Counted from the stretch's first letter, positions 24,992 to 40,100 are shown. The stretch: 64,000 bases of DNA from Conoideocrella luteorostrata (GCA_032433595.1 JASWJB010000117.1:53659-117658), one strand, 5' to 3'. Numbers and translations: made by a program. The notes: generated by a model from the sequence alone, not told the origin.

Positions 24992-27900
24992 CTATAAACT
25001 TAGGGTAAAGTATATTAATATATATTAGATTTCTTATATTATTAGCTTTATTTTTTTATTTCTTTTAATCCTTAGTAAGTTTAGCTTTCTTATTAATGCT
25101 TTTCTTAAGGAATTTCTTTACTATCTTATTAAATAGCTACTTTATAATAATTTTATCTTTTATACTTATATTTTTATAATAAATAATAACACTAAATTCT
25201 CTCTTTTTAATCTTTCTTTTAATATAAATAAGGCTATTACTTAGTATATATATTTTTATAGTAAACTCTATATTTAGCTAAAGAGGGATATTTAAATTAT
25301 TAAAAAAACCTTTTATAGTTATATTACCTTAATAAAACTTTTTAATATTTTTAATATATAATTATAATTTAATATTATATTTCTTAGTAATAATTTTAAA
25401 CTAAATATTTTTATATACCTTAATAATAATATTTTTTTATTAATAAGTATTTTTATTCTTACTAATAATTTAGTAGAATTTATATTAAGTACCTTCTCCT
25501 TTAGTATTATAAGTAACCTTAGTTTTAATAAGAGAGCCTAAGTCCTTTATAATAAGCTACTTTTACTTATTAAAAGTTAAGCTAAAGTAAAAGCTACTAA
25601 GGTCCTTTAAATTAAGTAGGATAATATTACTCTTAATATTATATCTAAATATAAATCTACTAGATAATTATAGGATATTATTAAATTTAATCTTAATAAA
25701 TAGCCTAGCACTATATTTAGATATTTTCCTAGGTCTAAGATTCTCTAGGGGCTTAGTTATCTTATAGTTACTATAGCTATATTACACTTTAGTCTTAGGA
25801 TATTTATATTTAATATAATATAAACTTACTTTAATTAACTTAAGGGAAAGATTATTATAGTCTAGGCTAGGATATACTTAAGTAATAAGATTAGTATTAT
25901 TTATATTAAGATAAAGTAAATATAAAGAGAAAAGTAATATAAAAAAGATTATAAAGGAATTATAACTTAATATATACTTTATTAAGTATTTATTCTAGGA
26001 GATATAAATATTAATCTCTTATTACTTATTAATCTTAGCTATTACTCTTGTTTAATAGCTTATAGTACCTTATACTTTATTTAGACTTAGTAACTAAGTA
26101 AACTTTATTAATTTAATAAATAGTTATATTACTTATTAATAGTGTTTTTATAATATAGCTTAAAATTAATGCCTAAGGTATTAAAATTTATTATTAAGTT
26201 AAAGAGCTACTTATAAGAGACTATAAAAACTTTTTAATTTCTTTTAACCTAGTTATATTACTTATATTATAATAGTTTAGTTAAAGCTAGTAAATTTAAA
26301 TAATATTATTTCCTATAGTAATATATAACTTACTAAGTTTATAAAGAAATATTATTATTTTAATAGAGAATTTAACCTTCCCCTTAATAACTAGGAGAAT
26401 TTATTAAAAAATAAGCAAGAATAGCTTATTATTAAACTATACACTATTCCTTAAACTACTTACTAATTATTATTTCTTATTACTTATAATTATTTAAAAC
26501 CTAGGGATAATAGCTAATAAAGAGTAATACTACCTTATCCTATATACTTAACTTTAACTTACTTAATTTATATTTATAAAAAATACTTAATAATAATAAT
26601 ACTATACTACTTATATAACTATATATATAAAGCTATAAGATTAAATTACTATTAAATATAAAAGAAAAATATAAAGAAGTAAAGCAAAAAGTATATAATA
26701 ATTTACTTAAAAATAATAGCTACCCTTTATATTCTATTAAATATATAAGGTTAATAATAAGAGACCCTAAGGCTTATTATAAAAAATTATAACCTTTTTA
26801 GAGAAAATCTTAACTATAGGTAATATTTTAAAGTTAATTAAAAAGGCGTAAGGATTTCTAAAGCTAATAGCTAAATAACTAGGGTATTTATAAAGAAACT
26901 AATAGTTATCTTAACTATATAGCATAAGTTAAGTATATATATATAAACTAAAGTTTACTAATAGCTTAGTAAATATTAAAGCTAATTTATTATATTTATA
27001 AAGGCTAGGTAATTAGTAAGATTCTTAATGCTAAAAACGTAAATAATAGTAATATTATTAAAAGGAGCTTATATATAATTATTTCTTTAATTATAAGGAA
27101 GCTATAAAAGTATAGTTAGCTTAATATAGCTTTATGTAACTATTTTATTTAGTAAAGAACCCTAAGTAATAAGACTAATTAATAATATAAATTAAATACT
27201 TAAGCTTTAAGTATTAATAGCTTAACTATTATATTATATTTTTTAAGCGCTTAAAGCTAAAACATAATAATGCTTAAGTTAAGCTAAAAGAGTAAGGAGT
27301 AATAAAGAATAATAAAACTCTAGAATTTATTTATATAAATATATTAAATATAAAATATTAAAGAGAGGAAAATTATGCCTAAAAGGCTATATAAAATATA
27401 GAATTAAATATAAAAAATACTTACTAAAAAACATAAAAGAATCCTAATTACTTAGATATTTTAAAGAAATAATATATATAAATAATAGTTAAGGCTAAGA
27501 GAAAATTATTTAAAGTATAAAAAGCCTTTAACTTTATTAACTAATAAAGTAACCTTTTTATTAAGTTTATTTATAAAACCTTTAATTATAAAGATATAAA
27601 AAAAAATATAGCTAACTAAATAAATCTTTTAGAATAAGTTATAGTAAAAACTTACTTAATTAAGAAGAAATAAAAAGCTATAATATTAAAAAGTATCTCT
27701 AAGAGGAAAAGAAAAGAATTAACTAAAGATATTTATATAGTATAATTAACCTTTAAAAAACAAAAGTTAAATACTTTAATATATAGCTTAAAACTAAGTA
27801 ATAATAAAGTTAATATAAAATATAAGGGACCCTTATATAAAAGAGTTCTTATATTAATAAATATAAACTAATAACTTAACTAAGAAAATAAATATATTAT

Positions 27901-28342
27901 ACTAGCTATATATTTTAACTAAGCTTAACTTATTAAGTTTATAGCATAGCCTATGCCTTTAATTAAAGCTAAGTTAAAACCTATAACCTTAAATAATAGC
28001 TTATAAAAAAGAAGGAAAGTTATATTTAAAAATACCTTTTTAATATAGTTAAACTATAAGAGACTAAGGTTAAATACCCTAGGTTATAGCTTATAAAATA
28101 ATAACAATAGAGTTAGCATAATAAGTATAAGAGTTTTATATATATAAAATTACTTAATAGGCATAAGTTAGTAACTAAATTAGTATTAAACTTAAAGCAT
28201 TAAAGACATAAATTCTAGCTACTAATTACCTAGGTTTAATGTGCTATCTTAGGAATTTACTTAAGAACTATATTATAGCTTTTAGCTTAAGGCCTTATGC
28301 CTTAAACTAGAAATTTATTTAGTAAAACATAAAACTAATATC

Positions 28343-28515
28343 CCTAGTAACCTAAGGAGTAAATATCTCCTAGTAAAGAAGATATTAAAGAAGCATATTT
28401 ATAAGCAAGGGCGTAGTTATATTACAGAGTACTTAGTTAAGTTTAAAGGGGATAATAACTTACATAATCTATAAATAGCTTCCTAAAAGTGCTATAAATA
28501 GCTATAATTAGTGTA
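28343..28515 (+). pseudogene. Chromodomain remnant of a plus-strand retroelement (element C)
   Basis: A plus-strand frame reads ...KKILKKHIYKQGRSYITEYL followed by VKFKG, matching the chromodomain pattern in which an (E/K)ILxxR strand is followed by Y-LVKWKG. RIP-type stops occur soon after, where the WEP tryptophan would be. Chromodomains sit at the C-terminal end of integrase in chromovirus-type Gypsy elements. This therefore probably marks the 3' end of pol of a third element on the strand opposite to elements A and B. Its LTRs were not found. The sequences on both sides of element A may belong to it, which would make A a nested insertion. Confidence 0.6.
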
Positions 28516-31500
28516 TTAATTAATAATACTTAGGTTAGTATAAATTTAAGTAATTATTAAAAGCTTTAGTAGTTTATAATAGTAGCCTATAAGCTAGGTT
28601 ACTTCTCTATATTTAATAAATTAATAGTAACTATATAATTAAACCTATTAAGTGTATATTCTATTAAATAATAGTTTTAAGTAAGCCCTAAAATTTTTTA
28701 TCTACTCTTTTTAGAACTAAATTATATAATACATAAAATATATTATATCTAAAATAGTCCTTAAAGCAAGTGTGTTATATTCTTTTATATATATTTAAAC
28801 ACTACTTAGCTGCCTAACTTAGCTAGTTTAATAGAGCTAAATTCTACTAGTAGCTATAAGGGTAATAATAGCTTAGGGGATTTAATATATAGCGCTATTA
28901 CTTTAAGCTATAGTTTATTATGCTTTAAGGAAATTATATTACTATCCTCTTTATCTTTATACCCTTCTAGTTTAGTATACGTAAAGTTATATTAGCGCTT
29001 AAATACTTATAAAAGAATAAACCTTGCTTAACGCGGAATTAAATAGCTAGAATTAAATAATTACTTATGTATTTACTATAAGCGCTAATAAAATTAACCT
29101 AAAGAATATAATAAATAAGGTATTAAGCCTTTAGGATAAATAGCAATAAAGCCTTAGAGGTAGTAAAATATATTACTACTAAGGGTATTTATAACTATTA
29201 AGTTACTTATAAACACTCCTTACCCCCCTTGCCCCTTATAAAAGAAAAAGGCAGGATTTTTTATAGTACTTATATTAATTACTTAGTTATATATAGCACC
29301 CCTTTCTTACTTTATAACTATAATCTAAGCCTAGATAGCTACTAAAGAAGATATAAATAATATAATATAAGAATCTTCTTATAAATTAGCAAAGGTAGTA
29401 AGTAACTAGTTATAGCCTCCTTCCTTATTATAAGAAGTTTCTTTAAGTTTACTTTATCTTTACTATTTAGGAAGGGAGTCTTAGGGAGTTTTCGCAAGGA
29501 AGATTTCTATAACACTATATTATTATAGAATATCCTATTAGCGTGAGTTAAGGTAAATAGCTTTATAGCCTATAGTAGCTATACTTCTTATTACTATTAG
29601 TAGCTTATAAAACTAATTAGTAGTTATTTTACCTTAGTTAAAACTATATTATTTAGTTTTTATAAAGAAATATAATATTTAGTTTAATTAATTCTTACTA
29701 ATAAATAGAATTTACTAGGTAATATTAGAATTTTAATATATAAAAATATTAGCCTTTAAATAGTTTTTAAGCTATAAGGGATTAAGTAAGGCTTATTACT
29801 TAATAGCTTAAAATAGCTATATATTATAGAAGTTATATAGTTTATATTTTACTAATAAGTATATAAAAGCTAAAATTAGTAATTAGTTAGTCTTTTATTT
29901 AGTAAGCCGCTAATTTTAGCTTATAATTAAGTTTAGCGCTTATCTTAAATTTAGCTAAAATTAAACTTATTATATAGTATTATTTATTAAATTAAGTAAT
30001 ATATATATATATATCTAAGAATAAGGGTTCTTAACTATACTATTATACTATTCTTAGCTAGAATTTATTATAATATAGTTACTTTTTACTTAAGATAAAA
30101 AGTAAATTATAAGTAAGGACTTTTATTTACTATAATAATAAAATATAAATATAAATATAAATATATTATTATTAAATAAAATAGTATAGTTTTATTACTA
30201 ATAATTTAAAGTTTATTAAAGTAATTATTAATTATTTTTTCTAATACTTAATAGCTATATTAATATAAGTAATAGTTTTTAATATAATTAAGTTAAAAAA
30301 TATAAAATTATTAAAAGTACTTATATTAGTAATAAAATTAAATTAAAATACTTATTAAACTTATTTAAAGAGTATATTATCTTAAACTTACTTTTTTTAT
30401 ATTAAATTATATAAAAGCCTTTTTTAGCTTTAAGAAGTTTTTTAAAATATAAATTATATTTTTTCTTTTATATTATTTTATACCTTAATTCTTAATACTT
30501 TTAAGTATATTTTAGTATTAATAGCTTTATTATAAATACTTTTAGTTATAAATAATTAACTTACTAAGTAAATAATAATAAGTTAGCTTAATTATTTTAT
30601 TATTTATATATTACTATAGTGTTATAAGTAAGTATATATTTTTCTAAGATTCTTAAATATAAGCTATTAAATATTAATATAAAGAAATATTTAAAAGTAT
30701 AAAAAGTTATTTATATTAATAAAAATAAGTATTAATAATAATATATACTTAAATTATATAGCTATAGTAATAATAAAATTACTATTTTATAAAGAAAATT
30801 AATTTATTAATACTATATAAGTATATAAGTATATTCTTATTTTAGCGCTTAACTTTTAGTTTATTAATTAATATAATTTAAGCTCTTAAAATAAATATAT
30901 TAATATTATTTAATTAAATATAATTTTAAGCCTATAGCTTATATAGCTCTTAAGGCTACTTATAATAATTAAGGTTTTTATTATTTATATACCTTATAAT
31001 AAATAATAAGCATAAAAGATAAGAGAAGTCTAGTAACTTAAATAAGCTATTTATTTCTATAAATATAGTTAATTATATAAAAAAGAATAAACTATAGTAA
31101 AGTATTTATATTAGTTTAAATATAAAAGCTAAGTAAAAGCATAAGATACTATAAGACTTACCTTATTATAGCTATAAGTATTATAAAGAAAAGTTAAGAT
31201 ATAAATAACTATTATATCTCTAAAGGCTTATTATACTCTTTAATTTATAAAATAATAGCTATATAAGTGCTAGCGTAAAAGCTATTTAGGGGGAGATAAG
31301 TTATTCTTTAGTATTATAATAAGTATATTTTTAGGTAAGTAAAATATTTAAAGTATTAAGAATAAAAATAAGAAAGCTATATAGCTTTTAAGTAAAATAA
31401 AACTTAGCTTAATTTATACTTTTTATATTATTATTATAGTTATATAAAAAAGCTTAATATACTTTATTAAGCCTTATTAAATATAATACTTTATTACTTA

Positions 31501-34500
31501 ATAAAGAGTTAAATATATAAAATATAATATTATAAAACTATACTATTTAATAATATTAAGTAACTTTTATAGTATTTATAATTATTTCTTATATTTATAA
31601 GTAAATATAAATATTACTTACTTAGTATTTAATTACCTTTATAAAACCTTATATAAATAGTATATATATTTTTATTATATAATATTTATATACTTATACT
31701 ATAGTAAAGAGTAATATAACTCTCCCTTATCTTTATAAGAAAAAATAAGAGGGTTATAAAGGGAACTCTATATATTATTATTTATAAGGCATTAATTTTT
31801 TATATTAATTTTAAGAAAGTATTTATTTATTTCCCTCTCCTAAGATATACCTTTATAGTAACTTAATATTACTTTTAATATTTCTAAATTAAATAAGTCT
31901 TTAAATACTTTTTATATAAGTTTAATCTTAAATTATATATACTTAATAGCTATTATTATAGAGTTAACTACTTTTATATTTCTTTATAGTATATATATTA
32001 TTACTAAATAGTAAATAGTTTCCTTATTATAGTATAATTAACTTATACTCTTTAGGTTATAAGCGTTAATTATTACTTACTATAGTATATTTATTAAGTA
32101 TTTCTTATACTTTTATATTATAACTTTACTATAGTTTTTTAAGCCTTTAATTATCTTAATTACTACTTAGGGATTTTTAATAAGCTCTTTAAAACTAAAT
32201 AATATATTATATTATTAATTATTTATATATTTTCTTAAATCTTATTAATATATCTTTATATATTATTATTATACTTTAAATAAAGCTTATAGTTAATATA
32301 AAGAAGTTAAGGTAAAGAGAGCCTTTATTTTTAAGTAATATTTTAGAAAATATAATACTAGTATTATTCTTTATACTTAAATAAGTTATATTTTAATAAA
32401 AACTAGTATTCCTTTTACTTTATTAAAAAATACTAAATATAAAACTTAAGTAAAATATAATCCTAAGATAAAAATAAAGAAAATTATTAAGCTATAAAAT
32501 ATTCTTTTAATATAAATTAACCCTATATCTTTCTCTTAGCCTTTATATATAATTAATTATATAATTAGCTAATATAATTATATTTTATTAATAAAGCTAT
32601 TCTAGACTCTTATAAAGCTATATAATAGTAGTAATATATTACTAGTAAGCATTAATACTAAATAAGAAACTTCTTTATTTATTTATTTATTTTAACGCAT
32701 AAGATATTATTTTTAATAAAAAGCATAAGGAGTACTTAGAAACTAAGGAGACTTTAAACCCTAAACCCTAAACTTATTATATTATTTACCCTATAAAGCT
32801 AGTAAACTATATAAGTAAATTATCTCTCCTTTACTAGTAATACCTTTAAAGAAGCCTTTTTATAGTTTAATATATTAATTTAAATAAAAATACTTACTAA
32901 ACTATATATTATAATTAACTAGTAATATATAGCTAATACTATTTAATTTACTTAAAAGATTCTAAGCTATAAAAGTTATATAGGTTAAGAATTATTTAAT
33001 TTATTAAACTTAAGCTTTATATATCTTAGCTCTTAATAAAACTAATTATACCTTTATAGTATATTATTATTAAATTATAATTTACTTTAATACTTATAAA
33101 GGGAATTATAACTAAAGAGTTATTATTTTACTAAATATTTAGGCTAGAAAGTAATAATATTAATCTTATACTTTTAGAATATTAGCGCTAAAGTTATCTC
33201 TTATTTTAAGCTAATATAATAGCGTTTTAAGTAGTAATTAATAATAAAAAACCTATGCTTAGTAACACTACTAAATCTATATTTATTTGCTTTTCTAAAA
33301 GTTTAGTTTCCTATGCTAAGGTATTTATAAATAAATAATTTCCTACTTATAGTCTTATATTATATATTAGCGTGCTATACCCCCTAAACTATGTTATTTA
33401 TATAGCTAAAATCCTAGTTATAATAGCTAAATAATTAAGGAATTTATTAAAAAAAGAATATATAAGGTTTACTTAAATAAATATTACTTTAAGGTATAGA
33501 CTAATACTAATGTTTTTAGGTATTTTAAGCAGGAATAAGTAGCGCGATATAATATTATATATTCTTGTGTATAAACGCTTAGTTTTACGCGCTATGTTAA
33601 GCTCTTTAGTATTATATAAAGACTTAAATTTAGGAGTTAGAGTGCTATAGGGCAGTCCGCTTAGCTTGCTGCGTATTATACTTAATATAAACCCTAGGGT
33701 TTAAGCATATTGCAAGAACCTTCGCAGACACTGCTTATTAACTCTAGTACTTATTACCTCTTGCCTATGCTTTATATTTAGTCTTTTTATAAATAATTAA
33801 GGAAAATTCCTAAGCGTTAAGATAAATATAGTAAAGTATACTATTAAAAAGTTTAGGTAAAGTAAAGATATATAAAACTAGCCTTTTATATATTTAATTT
33901 AGCTTATTATTAAGCACTATATACTTTATATTAAGGTTACTATAGTCTTACTTATAGCTAAATATAAGCAATTAAGTAACTATATTTAAAGTATATATAT
34001 ATTAATTTTAAAATAATTAATATTTTTATAGAAAGTTTTAATGCTTAGTATAATAACTTTTATACTTAAAATTTACTTTTTAATTTTATAATAAAGATTA
34101 AGATTAAAAATATAACTAAAGATTATCCTTAAATAAATAAAATACTTTATACTTTTTTAATTATAATAACTACTTAATAATATAAAGTATTTAAAACTCT
34201 TTATTATCTTAATATTTATAGCTTATTATACTTTAGGGTTTTATAAGGTAATTTCCCCTTAGATATCTTTAATATAATTAAGGTAATTATAAATTTCCTT
34301 TATATAGTACTTAGTAAGAAGCTTATATATATTACTAAGCTTTAAGCTATTATAAAAACCTAGGTAATTAATTAAGTTATATATTTTTTTATATATAAAG
34401 CTACTCTTAAGTAAACTTATAAAATAATCTTTTTTATTTTTATTTAAATAATATTACTATATTTTTACTTACTTAAATTACCTTACTTACTTATAAGTAT

Positions 34501-35297
34501 ATACTTATTAAAATATCTCTTTACTTAAGAATAATATTTATTAAGAGAATTTATTTATTTTTTTATAAAGTAAATTTTTAAGGATATTATTTTTAGTAAT
34601 ATAATAGATTTTAATAGCTTATTAAGTTTTAGGGCTAAGATATTCTATAGTAACTTTATAATATTACTTACTATAAATAATATATACTTTTACTAATAAG
34701 TTTAGTTATAAATATAAAGGCTAACCTTATTATATATTTACCTTAGTAATATAAAACTACTTAAGAATTTACTTAAGTTTACTTAGTTAAATAAATACTA
34801 AAATATAGTTTTAAGTAATAATTAAATTATAATTCTTTATAAACTTTATAATTAATTTTTTAATAATATTAAGTATTATATTTTATAAGTAAATAAAAAT
34901 AAGGTTATATAACTAAATCTTAGTAATTTTAATTTAATAAATTATAGTAAGCTTTACTATTAAAATAATAATATAAGTATAATAACTTTAAAAAAGTAAT
35001 TAAGTTTAATTATAATACCTTTACTTTCTTTTTATAATAATATATTAATAATAATATAATAATAGTTTATAAGCTAAGTTTTATTAGTTTTAATTTAATA
35101 TATAAGCTTTTTATATATAAATTTAGTTATTTTAAATATAAAATCTTAAGGCTAAGATTTAGTTTTATAGTTTTAATATTATAAGTTATAAGGTAAATAT
35201 ACTTATTATATTAATAGTATATACCCTAAAATAATAGTCTTATATAACTAATATACTAGGCACGCTAGCGTTATTACTATATATAAGGAGTCTTTTG

Positions 35298-35648
35298 TTT
35301 AGGACGCATAATACTTAAGAGGTATAATGCTTAAGAGGTATTTTACTTAGAATGCATTTTGCCTAGGTAGCATTTTACCTAGGAAGCTTTTTGCTTAGGG
35401 GGCTTTTACTTAGAAAGTATTTTTTGCTTAAGAGGCATTCTATCTAGGAAGCATTTTGCTTAGGGGGTATTTTTATTCTGCCTGGGATGTATTTAGGACG
35501 TATAATGCTTGGGACGTATAATGCTTAGGAAGCATTTTGCCTAGGACGCATAATGCTTAGGAGGCATCCTGCTTGGGAGGCATTCTGCTTAGGAGGCATT
35601 CTGCTTAGGAGGCATTCTGCTTAGGAGGCATTTTACTTAGGAGGCACA
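35298..35648. repeat. 16 bp minisatellite, about 22 degenerate copies
   Basis: Tandem array of a unit close to gcttaggaggcattct. The last five or six copies (about 35,560-35,640) are almost identical. Those to the left diverge increasingly, with variants such as gcttgggacgtataat and gcttagggggc plus a few insertions. The unit is 16 bases, not a multiple of three, so it is not a coding repeat. It keeps G and C inside a RIP-mutated block. Confidence 0.85.
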
Positions 35649-36869
35649 CTAAATAACTAGTTTTCTAGAAACCTAATTCTTTAAGCTTTAATCTAAGATC
35701 TTATAAAAGAACTAGAGGACCCACTTACCCTTAATAGATAAGGCTATAATAGTCCTTTACCTTACTAGAAAGTCCTGTAAATTAATTCTATCTCTAAGTA
35801 AATAAGACATAGTAATAAAAGCAATCTAGCTACTATTACTTATTAATATTAATAAGTAACTAAAATAATGCTTTATAAATAATATAAAAGGCTTTTATAA
35901 TTTTATATTAAAAAGGCTATTTATATTATAGCTTACTAAATACTAGGAATTTAAGCTTTAGCTTATTTATAGCTAGTAAACTTAACCTTTATATTTATAG
36001 TAATATCCTTAATATAAATAACTAAAAGAATTTATTTATTAAATTACCCTAGAAGTGTATTGTTTTATTAAATAATACTTAAAATAGCTTATAGGAGTAA
36101 AACTCTAAAAGCTATAACTACTAAATTATTATTATATATATTTCTCTAAAATATATTAAAGATTATTAATAATATAAGCTTAGTATTTATTAGTTGCTAT
36201 TTAATTATTAATAATATTAATACCCCCCTTATAAGTAAATAAAAGCTAGGTAATATTAGTTATATTATTTATTAGTGTAATTATATATTTACCTTTACTT
36301 ACTTAATCTTTACTAAAATATCCTTAAATACTTTAATAATTAAATTATATAGTATATTTAGTTTCTATAGAGTACTAATAAAAAGTCTATATTTATAAGG
36401 GAATAAAATATCTTATATTATTTTATATAAAGGCTTAATATAGTTAAATAATAATAGAAATTTATTAAGTATAAAATCTAGTTCTTTACCCTTCCCCTTA
36501 TTTATATTACTAAGCTTATTTTATATAATTTTTTTATAGTTACTAGTATACTAATTTATTAGTATACTCTCTCTTACTTATTACTTTACTTTATTAAGAA
36601 AACCCTAGCTATAATATATATATTACTAAATAAGAATATAAAAAAATAATTTAAGATTATAATAATATATATATAATATTTTAAGAAAGACTTTAATTAC
36701 TATAAATTCTATTATATTAGTCTAATACTAAGCACTGCTTAAGTAAGTGCTTTTTTCTTTAGCTAGGTTAAAATTAATAAGTATACTCTTAAAGCTATTA
36801 GCTATTACTAAATCTATAAGAATAATATTATTTTCTAAGATATCTTAGTAAAGAATTTTCTTATTTATT

Positions 36870-37120
36870 AAGAGTAATTAATATACCTTAATAGTATTAT
36901 AAAGGCTTTTAAGAAGCTTAATAATAAACTTAAACTAGCTAATAAATTAATTTACTAAAGAGATAGCTAAGATATAAAAGATATAGTTATTAAAAGGCTA
37001 GTCTTAGTCTTACTAAATAAGACTAATACTCTCTAGTTTTTTAATAAAATATATAATTCTTTTTTATATATTATTTTAGTTAATTAGCTATTAAACTAAG
37101 GTTTCTTTAATACTTAGCTT
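36870..37120 (+). pseudogene. Possible coding remnant, lysine-rich, plus strand
   Basis: One plus-strand frame gives a Leu/Lys/Asp-rich amphipathic text (for example LIYLNSIIKAFKKLNNKLKL). In most of it the interruptions are TAA or TAG, which CAA, CAG or TGG codons become under RIP. It resembles a coiled-coil gag N-terminus, but A/T-rich DNA yields such residues by itself. Confidence 0.25.
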
Positions 37121-40100
37121 TTTTTATTTATAAACTTTTGCTTTTTAAGTTTATTAATAATACTAAAACTATAAAACTTACTAAAGAAGTAACTAAGTAA
37201 GAGCTATAATTATAAAAAAAATATATAAGTACTATATAATATACTATAAAAATTATATAAAGTTAAGAAAATAAGGTCTTTATATAGCTTACTTATACTA
37301 ATAATTTCTTTATTATAGCTAATAACTTTTATAAAACCCTTTATATTATAATTATTTACCTTAATAAGAAGATTTACCTTAAGTAATTATATACTAAAAG
37401 TTTAGGAGAATTTTATAACCTTATTAAACTTAATTATACTTATAGGCTTAGTAAGAAAGCAAGATATACTATAATATATAATTACTTACTAAAGGGTAAT
37501 TAAGTTAAGGTTAAGCTTTTATATTTTCTTATAAGCTTTAATAAGTAAAGTAATAAATAACTTATTATTTTTCTCCTTAGTAATTATATTTAAGCCTAGC
37601 TTTTTATTACTTATTATTAAATAACTATATATAACCTAGATAAGCTTCTTAGGCTCCTTATAAATATTAAATATAGCATTACTATATAGCCTAAACTAAT
37701 TAAAGACTTATGCTCTTATCTTAGTTTTAGCTAAAAGTAAAAGTAAGTATAAATAAATATATAAGCTAATATATAAATATATTATATATAGCGCTACTAA
37801 TTTAAAGCAATAAGGCTTTACCTTTTTAATTAAATTCCTTAAGCTTTTTAATAATTAGTATATATTTTTAGTTATATATTATAATAAATACCTTATCCCT
37901 TTGCTTTTTTATAAAGAGGTTTAGCTATTACTGCGTCTTAGTACTCCTTACTTTATTATTTTAGGTACTCCTAAAGTAAATAGCTTATTTATTTACTAAT
38001 AGCTCTAGCTATAGGCTAAGCTATTAGTTATATATATTATTCTTAGTAAGTATATTAAGGAGTTATACTACTATTATTATAGTAAGCTTTAATAGCTTTT
38101 TAAATTTACTTAGCTTTTTAATTTTATTTTTTACCCTTAAAATATTTCTTATAAAATCTACTAATTATATAGTATATATAGTAATAAATCTCTTTAAATA
38201 TATAGTCTTTTACCTTTTACTATATTTATTCTAAGCTTTATAGTAAAGTAAATAAATAAAATATAAAAGTATAGTTAAAAGACTATAGTAAGGTAAAGTA
38301 AAATATTACTTAAATAAGAGTAATAATAATAATCTAGATATTAATATTTAGTGCTTACTTAATTATAAGCTATAATAATAAGCAAAAGTGCTAGTACTTA
38401 AGGTTACTTTTTTATAAGTATAGTTAAATTATAGTTAAATTAAATATAAGAGTATATAAGAGTATTTTTTCTTATTCTTAAAGTAAGTATAAAAGATACC
38501 TTAGATTTAAAAAGAAAGTAAAATAACTTATTAATTACTACTATAAATAGTTATAGTTATTTTAGTAAGTGTATATTATTATTTAACTTAAATACTTCCC
38601 TAAAGGTATTTAGCTTAGCCTTATATAATACTTAGCAAATATTACTAAGTAAGTTATTAAGAGAGTTTTATTTAATAATATTAAGCTTATCTTATATAAG
38701 GTAAGCTATAGCTTAAGCTATATAAGATAATAGAGTAATATTAGTAAATTAAGAAGTTAAAATATACTATTATATAGTAAGAAAGAAAGTAAAGAAAAAA
38801 TACCCTAGAAAAATAAATAGTTAGCTACCTATATAGCTACTTTGCTATGTTTCGCTAAGTAAGCTAAATTATATTAAAACCTAATAAGTAAAGGCTTTAC
38901 TATGCTCCCTGCTATTAAGCTACTACTAGTTTAAGTAATAACTACTTATTAAGTAATAAACCTTAGTAATACTATTAGTATTTAATATTAAGCAGGAAGC
39001 TAGTAATAAGAGAGAGTTAAATTCTACTATTTTAGTATATAAAATAAATAAAGAGACCTTTAGTTTAAATATAGTTTAACGTAAAACTTAATATTTACTT
39101 ATAAGTTCCCCTTAATACTATAGGTAGCTAGTGCCTATATATAATAAAGTAAGCCTAAATATTGTACTAAATTTACTATAAAGTTATATTATTATTACTA
39201 TTCTTAATTTTATATATATATTTATATTTCTTAATTTCCCTTAGCTATTTCTTTATAACTTTTAAAGCTATAAAACTTAATAGCGCTTAAAGTATACTCC
39301 TAAAGCATGCCCCTACTTTAGTTCCTTTATAATATAAATAATATAGACTTATTATTAATAGAGTGTAAAAGAAGATTAGTATTAGCTATTATAGCACCTA
39401 TATTTTTTATTATTTACTTACTAGGGTAAGAATATATTATTACTAGTTAAGGTAGTTTTCTATATAATTCCTAGGCTAATAAGGTGTATAACCTAGTAGC
39501 TAGCACTACCTTAGTTAATTACTAGAACTTAATTAATCCTAAAGAGTGTAATTTAGATAATTAATCCTAGCCTTAAGTTTAGATTTTAATAAATTATTAA
39601 TTTATTAAGGGAATTAATTATATTACTAAATAATGCTTATATAATAATAACAAGGAATTAATAGTATAAAGCATTATTATAGTATAAATATATCTTTATA
39701 TTTTATTTTTATATTAAAACTTTTCTTAAATTATTATTTATAAAAAATTACTTTAAACCTTTTTTATTAAGTATATTATATATTTATTAAGTTTTTATTA
39801 TTAATATACTTAATATAGTATTCTTTATGCTTTTATTTTAATATTAATAAACTAATTCTAAGAACTTATAGCTTAATAACTTCTTAGTAATTAATCTTTA
39901 TTTAGGAAGCTATTATAGTATCTTTAAAGTAAAGTTAAAAAAATTATATTTATTATCTTTATTTAATTCTATAATAATATATACTAAGCCTTTATTATAT
40001 TTAAGAAGATTAATATAGAAAATTTAACCTATAATTAACTTATTATATTAGTTTTACTATTACTTTTGCCTTCTATAGCACTAAGATTAATATAAATACT

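Noticed and set aside
32754..32775. Telomere-like ccctaaaccctaaa
   Set aside because: Only two units, of the TTTAGGG rather than the usual fungal TTAGGG type, in A/T-rich DNA. Too short to call an interstitial telomere.
35298..35648. CRISPR-like array
   Set aside because: Units abut directly without spacers, there are no cas genes, and the genome is eukaryotic. It is a minisatellite.
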